Position numbers and translations under genes: made by a program. Shown piece after piece: positions 25,306 through 32,057 of a stretch of DNA of 32,057 nt. How positions within the stretch are numbered: the stretch's first letter is position 1; each line of letters starts with the position of its first letter. A model generated the notes under the pieces. The model did no database searches. It had not been told where the DNA came from and saw only the letters and a program-made list of their open reading frames with translations. Origin of the DNA: Lachnospiraceae bacterium (GTDB taxonomy: Bacteria; Bacillota; Clostridia; Lachnospirales; Lachnospiraceae); assembly GCA_900767585.1 (NCBI GenBank), contig CAAFZP010000144.1, positions 1 through 32,057 of the forward strand. The letters are read 5' to 3'.

Positions 25306-26694
25306 TTACATTTCCTTTAATGACTCATCAATTGCCTTTGCTGCCTTCTTTCCGGCACCCATTGCAAGGATAACGGTTGCTGCACCTGTAACAGCATCAC
25401 CACCGGCATATACATGCTCGCGTGTGCTCTCGCCTGTCTCTTCGTTGACAATGATACCGCCCCACTTCTGTGTTTCCAGTCCTTCTGTCGTCTGACGGAT
25501 CAATGGGTTTGGCGACTGACCGATTGCGATAACAACTGTCTCAACCGGAATCACCGTATTCGATCCCTCGATTGGCTGTGGGCGTCTACGTCCGGAAGCA
25601 TCCGGCTCACCAAGCTCCTGTGCTACAACTTCAATACCGGTTACCCATCCATCTTCTCCGTGGATTTCAACCGGGTTGTTCAACAATTTGAAGATGATTC
25701 CTTCTTCTTTTGCATGTTCCACTTCTTCTTTACGTGCAGGAACTTCTTCTGCACCACGACGATATACGATATAAACTTCCTCTGCGCCAAGTCTCTTAGC
25801 TGTTCTTGCTGCATCCATCGCTACGTTGCCGGCACCGACAACTGCAACACGCTTGCCAACCTTGACCGGTGTCGGAACTTCGCCCTTCTTATAACCCTTC
25901 ATCAGGTTGACACGTGTTAAAAACTCATTTGCGGAATATACGCCAAGGAGATTTTCTCCTGGAATCCGAAGGAAGTTCGGGAGGCCTGCTCCTGTTCCAA
26001 GGAACACAGCATCAAAGCCACGTGCGAACAAATCATCTACTGTCAGAGAACGTCCAATTACAACGTTTGTCTCCAGATCTACACCAAGATCTGTAATATT
26101 TTCCAGTTCCTTTGCAACCAGTGACTTTGGAAGACGGAACTCCGGGATACCATAGCTCAACACACCGCCGGCTTTATGTAATGCTTCAAAAATAGTTACA
26201 TCGTAGCCCTTCTTTGCAAGCTCGCCCGCACAGGTAATACCGGAAGGTCCGGAACCGACAACGGCCACGCGCTTGCCATTTTTTTCAATATTAAGCTCTG
26301 CTTTTGTTCCGTGTGCCATATGGTAATCTGCGACGAAACGCTCCAGACGTCCGATGGATACAGACTCACCCTTGATACCACGGATACATTTACCCTCGCA
26401 CTGATTCTCCTGCGGGCAGACACGTCCACAGATAGCAGGAAGTGCGTTCTCACTTGTAATAATCTCGTATGCCTTCTCGAAGTTACCGGCAGCAACCTGC
26501 TCGATAAATCCAGGAATCGGTACATTGACCGGGCATCCGGTCATACAAGGTCTGTTCTTACAATTAATACATCTGGTTGCTTCCTCCATCGCCATCTCAG
26601 CTGTATATCCGGTTGCAACCTCTTCAAAGTTTTTATTTCGTACATTTGGATCCTGCTGTGGCATAGGAACCTTTGTTGGACTCATATTTGGCAT
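25306..26694 (-). CDS. nfnB: NfnB-type subunit of NADH-dependent reduced ferredoxin:NADP+ oxidoreductase
   Basis: 462 aa, related to the glutamate synthase small subunit. Eight N-terminal cysteines (42, 45, 50, 54 in CINCKNRPCMTGC, and 89, 93, 99, 103 in CGRVCPQENQCEGKC) fit two [4Fe-4S] clusters. A first FAD-binding motif VVGSGPSG lies at 145-152, a second nucleotide motif VVGAGNVAMDAA near 283, and the GGDAVTGAATVILAMGAGK flavin end motif at the C-terminus. The adjoining NfnA-like gene separates this from a plain GltD, which would partner gltB. The enzyme uses reduced ferredoxin and NADH to make NADPH by flavin-based confurcation. AGGAGG overlaps the nfnA stop codon. Confidence 0.9.
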   Translation of the reverse strand: MPNMSPTKVPMPQQDPNVRNKNFEEVATGYTAEMAMEEATRCINCKNRPCMTGCPVNVPIPGFIEQVAAGNFEKAYEIITSENALPAICGRVCPQENQCEGKCIRGIKGESVSIGRLERFVADYHMAHGTKAELNIEKNGKRVAVVGSGPSGITCAGELAKKGYDVTIFEALHKAGGVLSYGIPEFRLPKSLVAKELENITDLGVDLETNVVIGRSLTVDDLFARGFDAVFLGTGAGLPNFLRIPGENLLGVYSANEFLTRVNLMKGYKKGEVPTPVKVGKRVAVVGAGNVAMDAARTAKRLGAEEVYIVYRRGAEEVPARKEEVEHAKEEGIIFKLLNNPVEIHGEDGWVTGIEVVAQELGEPDASGRRRPQPIEGSNTVIPVETVVIAIGQSPNPLIRQTTEGLETQKWGGIIVNEETGESTREHVYAGGDAVTGAATVILAMGAGKKAAKAIDESLKEM

Positions 26695-26707
26695 CTTTCG
26701 TTTCCTC

Positions 26708-27553
26708 CTATTTCTGCATCTGATCTGCCTGAAGCTTCATCATACATTCGTGCTCTTCTTCTTTGAAGAATGTCTGACGCTTCATACATTGATCAAAGTC
26801 AACTTCAAATCCGTCGAAGTCCGGTCCATCTACACAGGCAAACTTTGTCTCACCGCCAACTGTGACACGACATCCGCCACACATACCTGTACCATCGATC
26901 ATGATTGGATTCAAAGAAACTGCGGTCGGAAGATTGTATTCCGGTTTCTTCGTAAGTGCTACGACAAACTTCATCATGATAAGAGGTCCGATTGCAATCG
27001 CATGATCATACTTCACACCTGCATCCAGAAGTTCCTGAAGCTTCTTCGTAACAACACCCTGCTCACCAAGGGAACCGTCATCTGTCATGATATATACATT
27101 GTCACAGAACTTCTCGAACTTCTCCTTGAGAAGCACAAGTTCTGCGGTACGTCCGCCGATGATCACATCCACTTTTGTTCCCTGCTCCGCAAGCTTCTTT
27201 GCCTGTGGATAGAGCGGAGCTGCTCCTACACCACCTGCTACGCCAACGACGCGCTTCCACTCTTTTTTCAGCGGTGCCGGCTGTCCAAGCGGGCCTACAA
27301 AATCCTGAAGGTAATCGCCTTCATTCAATCCTGCCATCAGAGTGGTTGAATATCCAACCGTCTGAAAGATGATTTCAACCGTATTTTTCTCACGGTCAAA
27401 ATCTGCAATCGTAAGAGGAATCCGCTCGCCATCCTCGTCCACTCTGACGATGACAAACTGTCCTGCTTCACAACGTGCAGCCACATACGGAGCTTCAATC
27501 TCCATCATGACTACAACCGAATTTAAGACTTCTTTTTTTACAATCTTGTACAT
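26708..27553 (-). CDS. nfnA: NfnA-type ferredoxin-NADP reductase subunit
   Basis: 281 aa, ferredoxin-reductase-like FAD/NAD(H) domain of the dihydroorotate dehydrogenase electron-transfer type. Flavin motif RIPLTIAD near the N-terminus, pyridine-nucleotide motif GVAGGVGAAPLYP near 104-116. A C-terminal [2Fe-2S] site has Asp220, Cys225, Cys228 and Cys240 (DGTGMCGGC and FACVDGP), the unusual one-Asp three-Cys pattern known in NfnA. First gene of nfnA-nfnB-membrane protein. Without the neighbour it could be taken for PyrK, but no pyrD is present. AGGGG lies about 6 nt before the ATG. Confidence 0.9.
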   Translation of the reverse strand: MYKIVKKEVLNSVVVMMEIEAPYVAARCEAGQFVIVRVDEDGERIPLTIADFDREKNTVEIIFQTVGYSTTLMAGLNEGDYLQDFVGPLGQPAPLKKEWKRVVGVAGGVGAAPLYPQAKKLAEQGTKVDVIIGGRTAELVLLKEKFEKFCDNVYIMTDDGSLGEQGVVTKKLQELLDAGVKYDHAIAIGPLIMMKFVVALTKKPEYNLPTAVSLNPIMIDGTGMCGGCRVTVGGETKFACVDGPDFDGFEVDFDQCMKRQTFFKEEEHECMMKLQADQMQK

Positions 27554-27593
27554 GGTCTACCCCTATCTCTTAAAAATTCTTTCTATTCGTCTC

Positions 27594-27637
27594 ATCACGC
27601 ACCGTATCCGTGCGTCATAATCTGTAAAATTATAACA
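27594..27637 (-). promoter_or_regulatory. nfn operon promoter with leader hairpin
   Basis: Extended -10 TGTTATAAT on the minus strand (hexamer 27629-27634, TG at 27636-27637); no good -35 at 17 nt. Just downstream the leader has a hairpin, ACGCAC / GTGCGT around a 7-nt loop (27597-27615), extendable to 9 bp with one mismatch. Confidence 0.55.
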
Positions 27638-27684
27638 CGTTTTCTTTCACAATTAAAGTTTTTTTGAATATTTCCAATTATTTT

Positions 27685-28698
27685 CTAAACAATTTCATCA
27701 AAAAAGCTATTCTCATGCAAAATCTCCATAAGTTCCGTCCGGTTTTCCTGCAATCCATATGCCATGATTCCTTTGCCTTCGCTCATACGCACAGACACTC
27801 CGAGCATGTTAGCAATATCGTCGCAAAAATGTTTTTTTGCCATCATGACTACCAGTCTTCTGCAAAACGTCTTCTCTGCCAGGCGCACGACCGCATCGAG
27901 CACATAGCGCACATGATCATCAAAACTTTCAAAGCGCTCCACATACATCGTATCGTCATATATGTCATAAGCAAATATACCGGCCAAACGCGCTTCCACC
28001 TGCCCATCATCCATATGCATGCCATCCTCATAAACCGCAACAACTCCGCCATTCTGGCAAGTATGTTCCAGATTCATCTCATGCAGATACATCGGTGTCC
28101 GTTCAGAATAGATACGATATTTTGCATTCAATGCTGCATTCACTTCATCCGCAAGATCAATCAGTAAATCCGAATCAGATTCCCTGATTTCCGTCAGACT
28201 TTTTGTATAATATCCTTCCTCGCCGGAGAGAGCATCCGGGACAACATCCTCATCCTCAAGTTCTGCGATATCAATATCAAGTTCCAACGTCTGAAAAACT
28301 TTTTCAAACCCAAGTCCTTCATAATACTCATCGCGTTCCGGCATCAGAAAAGTAAACGGACATCCTTCCTCTTTCAGATCTGCAAGCACACGCTGCATCA
28401 TCGCATGCATGATACCCTGCTCCCGGTGTTCGGGTTTTACGCCCACGCCAACGATATAATAGCAGAGCACAGATGTTCCATCGATTTCAATCATATATGG
28501 ATTCAGATGAATCATCCCAACCGGCTCTTCTTTCTTGTAGGCCAGCAGTATACGGTTATTCTTACACTTTTCTTTAAAATAAAAATCAGCAAACGCTTCC
28601 GGGTCATCAAAGATTTCATCCCACATCTGTCTGATTGCTGCAAGTTCCTTCGGCTCACCCTGAAAATATTTCAGCGTACAACTGTCTCCGTCACTCAT
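27685..28698 (-). CDS. GNAT-family N-acetyltransferase with a C-terminal extension
   Basis: 337 aa. The N-terminal half is a GNAT fold: YYIVGVGVKPEHREQGIMHAMMQRVL carries the acetyl-CoA pyrophosphate loop (HREQGI, about residues 90-95), and YYEGLGFEKV is the usual last strand. The second half (from ~170) is acidic and mixed alpha/beta, recalling the two-part layout of Eis-like enzymes, though I cannot assign a substrate. GAGGAGG precedes the ATG. It lies 73 nt after ispF on the same strand and may share its transcript. No clear terminator follows. Confidence 0.85.
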   Translation of the reverse strand: MSDGDSCTLKYFQGEPKELAAIRQMWDEIFDDPEAFADFYFKEKCKNNRILLAYKKEEPVGMIHLNPYMIEIDGTSVLCYYIVGVGVKPEHREQGIMHAMMQRVLADLKEEGCPFTFLMPERDEYYEGLGFEKVFQTLELDIDIAELEDEDVVPDALSGEEGYYTKSLTEIRESDSDLLIDLADEVNAALNAKYRIYSERTPMYLHEMNLEHTCQNGGVVAVYEDGMHMDDGQVEARLAGIFAYDIYDDTMYVERFESFDDHVRYVLDAVVRLAEKTFCRRLVVMMAKKHFCDDIANMLGVSVRMSEGKGIMAYGLQENRTELMEILHENSFFDEIV

Positions 28699-28771
28699 GG
28701 AAATTTAATATCCTCCTCTTTCATAAAACTGTTTGCACCATCCTGATTCATGGACTTTTCAATGCAAAAAC

Positions 28772-29368
28772 TTATTTCTTTTGTTCCTCCTGCGCATTTG
28801 CAAGCAAGGCACATCCGCCGCATCCCTGGCAGGAATTTGCCGGTCCTCGGTCAATTTCACGCTGCTCCATCCAGGAATCGCGATAATCAAAATTATCAAT
28901 TGTCTCAAGCAGACAGATTGCCTGGGAACTGATTCCCTGTCCCTGTCCGGTAAATCCAAGACCTTCCTCTGTGGTTGCCTTCACATTCACCTGATTCTTG
29001 TCAATCTGCAGCCGCGCCGCAATGTTCTCCCGCATCGTTTCAATATACGGTGCCAGCTTTGGTCGCTGTGCGATCACTGTCGCATCCACATTTCCAATCA
29101 CATAATTGCCCGCGTCTAACAGCCTGCGCACTTCTTCCAAGAGCTGCATGCTGTCCGCCCCTTCATACTTCGGGTCGGTATCCGGAAAATGTTTTCCGAT
29201 GTCGCCAAGTGCTGCTGCCCCGAGCAGTGCATCCATCACTGCATGGGTGAGCACATCCGCATCCGAATGGCCAAGCAGGCCTTTCTCGTAGGGGATCTCC
29301 ACGCCACCTAAAATCAGGCGTCGTCCCTCAACTAATTTATGTACATCATATCCTGTACCAACTCTCAT
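28772..29368 (-). CDS. ispF: 2-C-methyl-D-erythritol 2,4-cyclodiphosphate synthase with Cys-rich tail
   Basis: Fifth step of the MEP isoprenoid pathway. The IspF domain covers residues 1-~157: zinc ligands Asp8 and His10 (GTGYDVHKL) and His42 (LTHAVMDALLGA), plus DIGKHFPDTDP and VNVKATTEEGLGFTG. About 40 extra residues follow (usual length is near 158), with Cys180, Cys183 and Cys186 in a CQGCGGC motif near the end. The ATG at 29368 is chosen because AAAAGGAG lies 8 nt before it and the product starts exactly at the family N-terminus. The 280-nt gap to the divergent gene at 29649 is AT-rich; a TTGTCA/TATAAG pair there has poor spacing. Confidence 0.94.
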   Translation of the reverse strand: MRVGTGYDVHKLVEGRRLILGGVEIPYEKGLLGHSDADVLTHAVMDALLGAAALGDIGKHFPDTDPKYEGADSMQLLEEVRRLLDAGNYVIGNVDATVIAQRPKLAPYIETMRENIAARLQIDKNQVNVKATTEEGLGFTGQGQGISSQAICLLETIDNFDYRDSWMEQREIDRGPANSCQGCGGCALLANAQEEQKK

Positions 29369-29648
29369 GGATTTTGTCTCCTTTTTAAGTGCTATACTGC
29401 ATCTTTTCTTTTTCAGATACACACTTGGTTTTATATCTATAATTTTTTTCAGGCTTACATATCTCACAGGCTTATAATCTATCATATTTATTGACAAGAT
29501 GCAACTTTTGCGCCAATTTTGACAGATTCATGCTATACAAAAAACACATTTCATAGTAAAATATGCTCATATCAGTGTTTTGATGCAGTATTCTGTTTTA
29601 CATGCATATTTTACTGAAAAATTCATACATAATGAGGAGGATTTTGAT

Positions 29649-30680
29649 ATGGGAAGATCAGGCGGCGGTGGCGGCGGCTTCAGTAGCGGCGGTCATGGTG
29701 GCGGCGGTCATCACGGAGCAGGATTTAGCGGTGGTGGCGGTTTTAGCAGCAACAGAGGAAGCGGCGGTGGCGGCTTTGGCGGATCACGCGGCGGTGGATT
29801 CGGAGGGCCGGGGTTTGGCGGTCCGGGTATGCCACCTCCACCCCCACCGAGAAGAAGATATTATGGATATGGCAATCGTACAACCGTCATCTATAATAAC
29901 GGTAGTGGAAGCAGCGGAAGCGGCGGTGGCGCCGGCAATGTATTTGTCTGCGTAATCGTGGCGATGCTGGTATTGATTGTATTCTCTTTCTACATGCAGT
30001 TTAATGGCGGTTATACCGGTGGAGGACTAGACGACAACCGTATCTCAGAATACGCCGAAGACCAATACAATACTGTTTTCAAGGGACGCGAGGATGGTCT
30101 GCTTCTTGTCGTGGACGAAGATGACAACGGTCAGTTCAAATATGGTGTGAAAGCAAACAGCATCATGGATACCTATGTGGACACCATGATCAGTGCTTAC
30201 CAGAACAATTACAACGACGACCTCGGTGTTCAGGTCAAGGGCATGTTGGAAGATACATTGCAAATCATGGAGCAGGATGGTCGCATAACAAAAGTCAAAT
30301 CCGATAAAGCATTTGACTCCCACTGCTATCGGGACGATCTTAACTGGGTCGACACGAAAAATAACATCGTGACCGGTGCTCAGGAATTTTATGACGCAAC
30401 CGGCATCCAGTTTTATGTCATGTTCGTAAAGACCCGGACGATTGCAAAAGCAACCAACCACTCTTCGGGTGTATTCAAGGTGTTGATTATCGCGGCCGCA
30501 GTTGTCATTGTGGTCTGCATTCTCTTCGCATGGTGGAAGAAACGCACTGCCCAGAAGAACAAAGAGCAGGAAGACTTAGAGCGTACACTGAATACACCGC
30601 TTGAAACTTTCGGCAGCACACCGATGGATGATTTAAAAGCAAAATATGATAACAATAACCAAAACGGAAATCAATCATAA
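29649..30680 (+). CDS. Gly-rich two-TM membrane protein
   Basis: 343 aa, function unknown. Residues 1-60 are almost pure Gly/Ser/Phe/His repeats, followed by a PPPPPPRRR segment (62-70), then Tyr/Asn/Gly. TM1 is at about 97-116. A ~155-residue middle domain follows (LDDNRISEYAEDQYNTVF, REDGLLLVVDEDDNGQFKYGVK), then TM2 at about 275-296 and a charged tail ending in Asn/Gln. With two helices the middle domain would lie outside if the N-terminus is inside. It faintly recalls TPM-type membrane proteins; not certain. The ATG at 29649 is preceded by GAGGAGG. An extended -10 (TGCTATACA near 29533) may drive it. Confidence 0.82.
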   Translation: MGRSGGGGGGFSSGGHGGGGHHGAGFSGGGGFSSNRGSGGGGFGGSRGGGFGGPGFGGPGMPPPPPPRRRYYGYGNRTTVIYNNGSGSSGSGGGAGNVFVCVIVAMLVLIVFSFYMQFNGGYTGGGLDDNRISEYAEDQYNTVFKGREDGLLLVVDEDDNGQFKYGVKANSIMDTYVDTMISAYQNNYNDDLGVQVKGMLEDTLQIMEQDGRITKVKSDKAFDSHCYRDDLNWVDTKNNIVTGAQEFYDATGIQFYVMFVKTRTIAKATNHSSGVFKVLIIAAAVVIVVCILFAWWKKRTAQKNKEQEDLERTLNTPLETFGSTPMDDLKAKYDNNNQNGNQS

Positions 30681-30700
30681 CAATCATAATCTTGCAAGGA

Positions 30701-30746
30701 AAAAAATCCCACACATATCAATTTCTCGATATGTGTGGGATTTTTA
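30701..30746. terminator. Bidirectional terminator between convergent genes
   Basis: A 13-bp GC-containing stem (TCCCACACATATC at 30707-30719 with 30728-30740), 8-nt loop, flanked by A6 and T5. It works in both directions, for the Gly-rich gene and the 3D-domain gene. Confidence 0.92.
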
Positions 30747-30750
30747 TAAT

Positions 30751-31557
30751 TTACCATGCGGTTGCGATATCTAACTGATTTGGATTGGAAGCTGCAAATC
30801 CGCCTGTATCAACAACGATTGCAGTTCCAAGACTGCTCTCAACTAGACTTCCTCTCGGATGTGTATTCAAATCTGCGGCAACCATCACATAGTTACCATA
30901 CATCTTAACGCCATCCTCACGTACCCAATACTGTTCATTATAACCTAAACTCTGCATTGTGCTTACAACGCCATTCATATTCAGGTTATAATAGGTTTCC
31001 TTGCCACTCGGTCCATAATTTACACCCTTGGATGCTGTCAGTTTCCCGTCCCCGGCCGGTTCTGTGTATGTAGTTTCATATACGGTTGCTGTCGAAACCA
31101 CCTGTTCTGCCGCTTTCTGTGCATAAAATGTTTCCACGGATTTCAGGAAATCTTCGTAGTTGTTCTGAATCGCTTTTGCCTTTTCCATCTCATCGCTTGC
31201 CATCAAAGACGGTTTGATTTCCTTCCGGGCAGGCAGTGTATTTACATATGTCATAAGCGCGGAACCATCTGACTGACTACCGGACTCCACCATAGGCTTT
31301 ACCAGGCCATCTGCAAGATCTGCATTATTTGCGTTTTCTTCAAATGCCAGTTTTGCCTGATACTTTGGTGCCACCATAGTCTCCGCCTGGGCAACCGTTT
31401 CTGTTGTCTTAACCGGTGCCGGAGCTTCCGCAAGTGTTTCTGTTACCTTCTCTTCTGTTCCTGTATTGGAATTACAATCCAAGATTGTCGGTGCGTATAA
31501 ACATGCTGCAAGGATCATAACAAATCCAATCATCAGCTTGTCGATGCTTCGTTTCAT
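30751..31557 (-). CDS. Exported 3D-domain protein
   Basis: 268 aa. The N-terminus MKRSIDKLMIGFVMILAACLYAP is a signal sequence; LAAC at 16-19 fits a lipobox, so it may be a lipoprotein. A Thr/Glu/Ala-rich linker follows (~30-70), then a helical region (KAIQNNYEDFLKSVETFYAQKAAEQ). The C-terminal ~60 residues are a 3D-type double-psi barrel with the three aspartates in AADLN, VDTGGF and LDIATAW. Such domains occur in cell-wall lytic and resuscitation-factor-like proteins. An outer-face, wall-related role is likely. AAAGGAGTG lies 5 nt before the ATG, and there is a clear promoter upstream. Confidence 0.85.
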   Translation of the reverse strand: MKRSIDKLMIGFVMILAACLYAPTILDCNSNTGTEEKVTETLAEAPAPVKTTETVAQAETMVAPKYQAKLAFEENANNADLADGLVKPMVESGSQSDGSALMTYVNTLPARKEIKPSLMASDEMEKAKAIQNNYEDFLKSVETFYAQKAAEQVVSTATVYETTYTEPAGDGKLTASKGVNYGPSGKETYYNLNMNGVVSTMQSLGYNEQYWVREDGVKMYGNYVMVAADLNTHPRGSLVESSLGTAIVVDTGGFAASNPNQLDIATAW

Positions 31558-31605
31558 CTAATCACTCCTTTTTTTGAAACTGTTTGTACGCAACAAACTT
31601 CCCCT

Positions 31606-31634
31606 ATTTAACATCATGTTTATGAACTTGTCAA
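31606..31634 (-). promoter_or_regulatory. Promoter of the 3D-domain gene
   Basis: On the minus strand, -35 TTGACA (31629-31634), an exact 17-nt spacer and -10 TTAAAT (31606-31611). A perfect inverted repeat GTTTGT-5 nt-ACAAAC (31582-31598) sits at the predicted start of transcription and could be an operator. Between 31635 and 31810 I see only AT-rich DNA. Confidence 0.7.
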
Positions 31635-31811
31635 TACATTTTTGAAATTTTTACGAAATATTTGAAACATAATTGTAACATTTTTCGATTATTTGTTACA
31701 TTTATAGACCAAAATTTAATTATAAAAAGAAAAAAATACGATATTCTGTTTTTTTCGATTTCCAAAATGTTACAGAATACAAGTACCATTTTCCATGGCA
31801 TTGCAAAAAAA

Positions 31812-31832
31812 AATGATGCAACATGCATCATT
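31812..31832 (-). terminator. Terminator of the tRNA operon
   Basis: An 8-bp stem (AATGATGC / GCATCATT) with a 5-nt loop, followed on the minus strand by a run of about nine T. It lies about 28 nt after the 3' end of tRNA-Met. Confidence 0.88.
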
Positions 31833-31860
31833 CCAAAAAGATATCTTTTAAAATAAAAAA

Positions 31861-31934
31861 TAGCGGAAGGGGGATTTGAACCCTCGACACCACGGGTATG
31901 AACCGTGTGCTCTAGCCAACTGAGCTATTCCGCC
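31861..31934 (-). tRNA. tRNA-Met (anticodon CAU, elongator type)
   Basis: 74 nt with a full cloverleaf: acceptor GGCGGAA/TTCCGCT (G-U at 1-72), D stem GCTC/GAGC, anticodon stem CACGG/CCGTG with loop TTCATAC, T loop TTCAAAT. The T stem has one A/C mismatch. The loop and acceptor are those of elongator Met rather than initiator or the lysidine-type Ile tRNA. CCA is not encoded. Confidence 0.93.
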
Positions 31935-31941
31935 ATAAAAA

Positions 31942-32014
31942 TGGGACCTATAGGGCTCGAACCTATGACCCTCTGCTTGTAAGGCAGATGCTCTCCCAGC
32001 TGAGCTTAGATCCC
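31942..32014 (-). tRNA. tRNA-Val (anticodon UAC)
   Basis: 73 nt. Acceptor GGGATCT/AGGTCCC (one T-G pair), D stem GCTC/GAGC, anticodon stem TCTGC/GCAGA with loop CTTACAA, T arm ATAGG-TTCGAGC-CCTAT. CCA is not encoded. Position 8 reads A instead of the near-universal T. It lies 7 nt upstream of tRNA-Met in the same transcript; the promoter must be beyond the window. Confidence 0.92.
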
Positions 32015-32057
32015 CTTCGTTTTGTGTTGTATGCTCAACTCTCTTGCTATTTTACAT

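Noticed and set aside
27685..29368. GNAT-ispF as a fusion or frameshifted gene
   Set aside because: Each has its own ribosome site and complete domain, with a 73-nt gap between them.
31631..31831. 66-residue minus-strand frame after the tRNA genes
   Set aside because: It starts inside the tRNA terminator hairpin, is AT-rich and has no ribosome site.

Overview
The window looks like chromosomal DNA of a butyrate-forming member of the Lachnospiraceae (Clostridia). This rests on the gene order thl-crt-hbd-bcd-etfB-etfA, clear AGGAGG-type ribosome sites, moderate-to-low GC, the class of MreB, QueH and Nfn proteins present, and tRNAs without an encoded CCA. Genus and species cannot be fixed from sequence reading alone. 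No phage, IS, transposase or CRISPR was seen.

Layout, left to right. Positions 1-346 hold a non-coding 113-bp tandem repeat, followed by hairpins and the terminator of the butyrate operon. Positions 533-6686 (minus strand) carry the complete acetyl-CoA to butyryl-CoA operon with a readable promoter; there is no ptb/buk or CoA-transferase here. Positions 6699-9882 carry a YgiQ-type radical SAM protein and a stand-alone MreB-type actin homologue. The MreB promoter lies inside the terminator hairpin of the gene upstream. Positions 9886-16307 are a three-gene minus-strand module that I cannot match to any described system. It encodes a YbjQ domain joined to a RanBP2-type zinc finger, a TPR-like protein with acidic repeats, and a very long Lys/Ala/Glu helix joined to a degenerate AAA+ domain. 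This module is the best candidate for something undescribed.

Positions 16451-17817 are thyA-folA (dTMP and tetrahydrofolate synthesis), divergent from two overlapping XRE regulators. A 40-bp nested dyad lies between the two transcription units. A small HExxH zinc-peptidase-like protein converges on the regulators. Positions 19158-23576 are carAB (carbamoyl phosphate). Next come queH (queuosine), a small plus-strand protein with a near-consensus promoter, and an nfnA-nfnB-membrane protein operon. A GNAT acetyltransferase and ispF (isoprenoids) follow. The right end holds a Gly-rich two-TM membrane protein, a secreted 3D-domain protein, and tRNA-Val and tRNA-Met.

Functional links: the Bcd/EtfAB complex (NADH-driven ferredoxin reduction) and NfnAB (reduced ferredoxin + NADH to NADPH) are both flavin-based bifurcating systems and are likely to exchange electrons. 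ThyA and FolA are a classic pair, because ThyA makes the dihydrofolate that FolA reduces. The MreB homologue next to the helical/TPR/zinc-finger module may hint at a structural or envelope role, but this is inference only.
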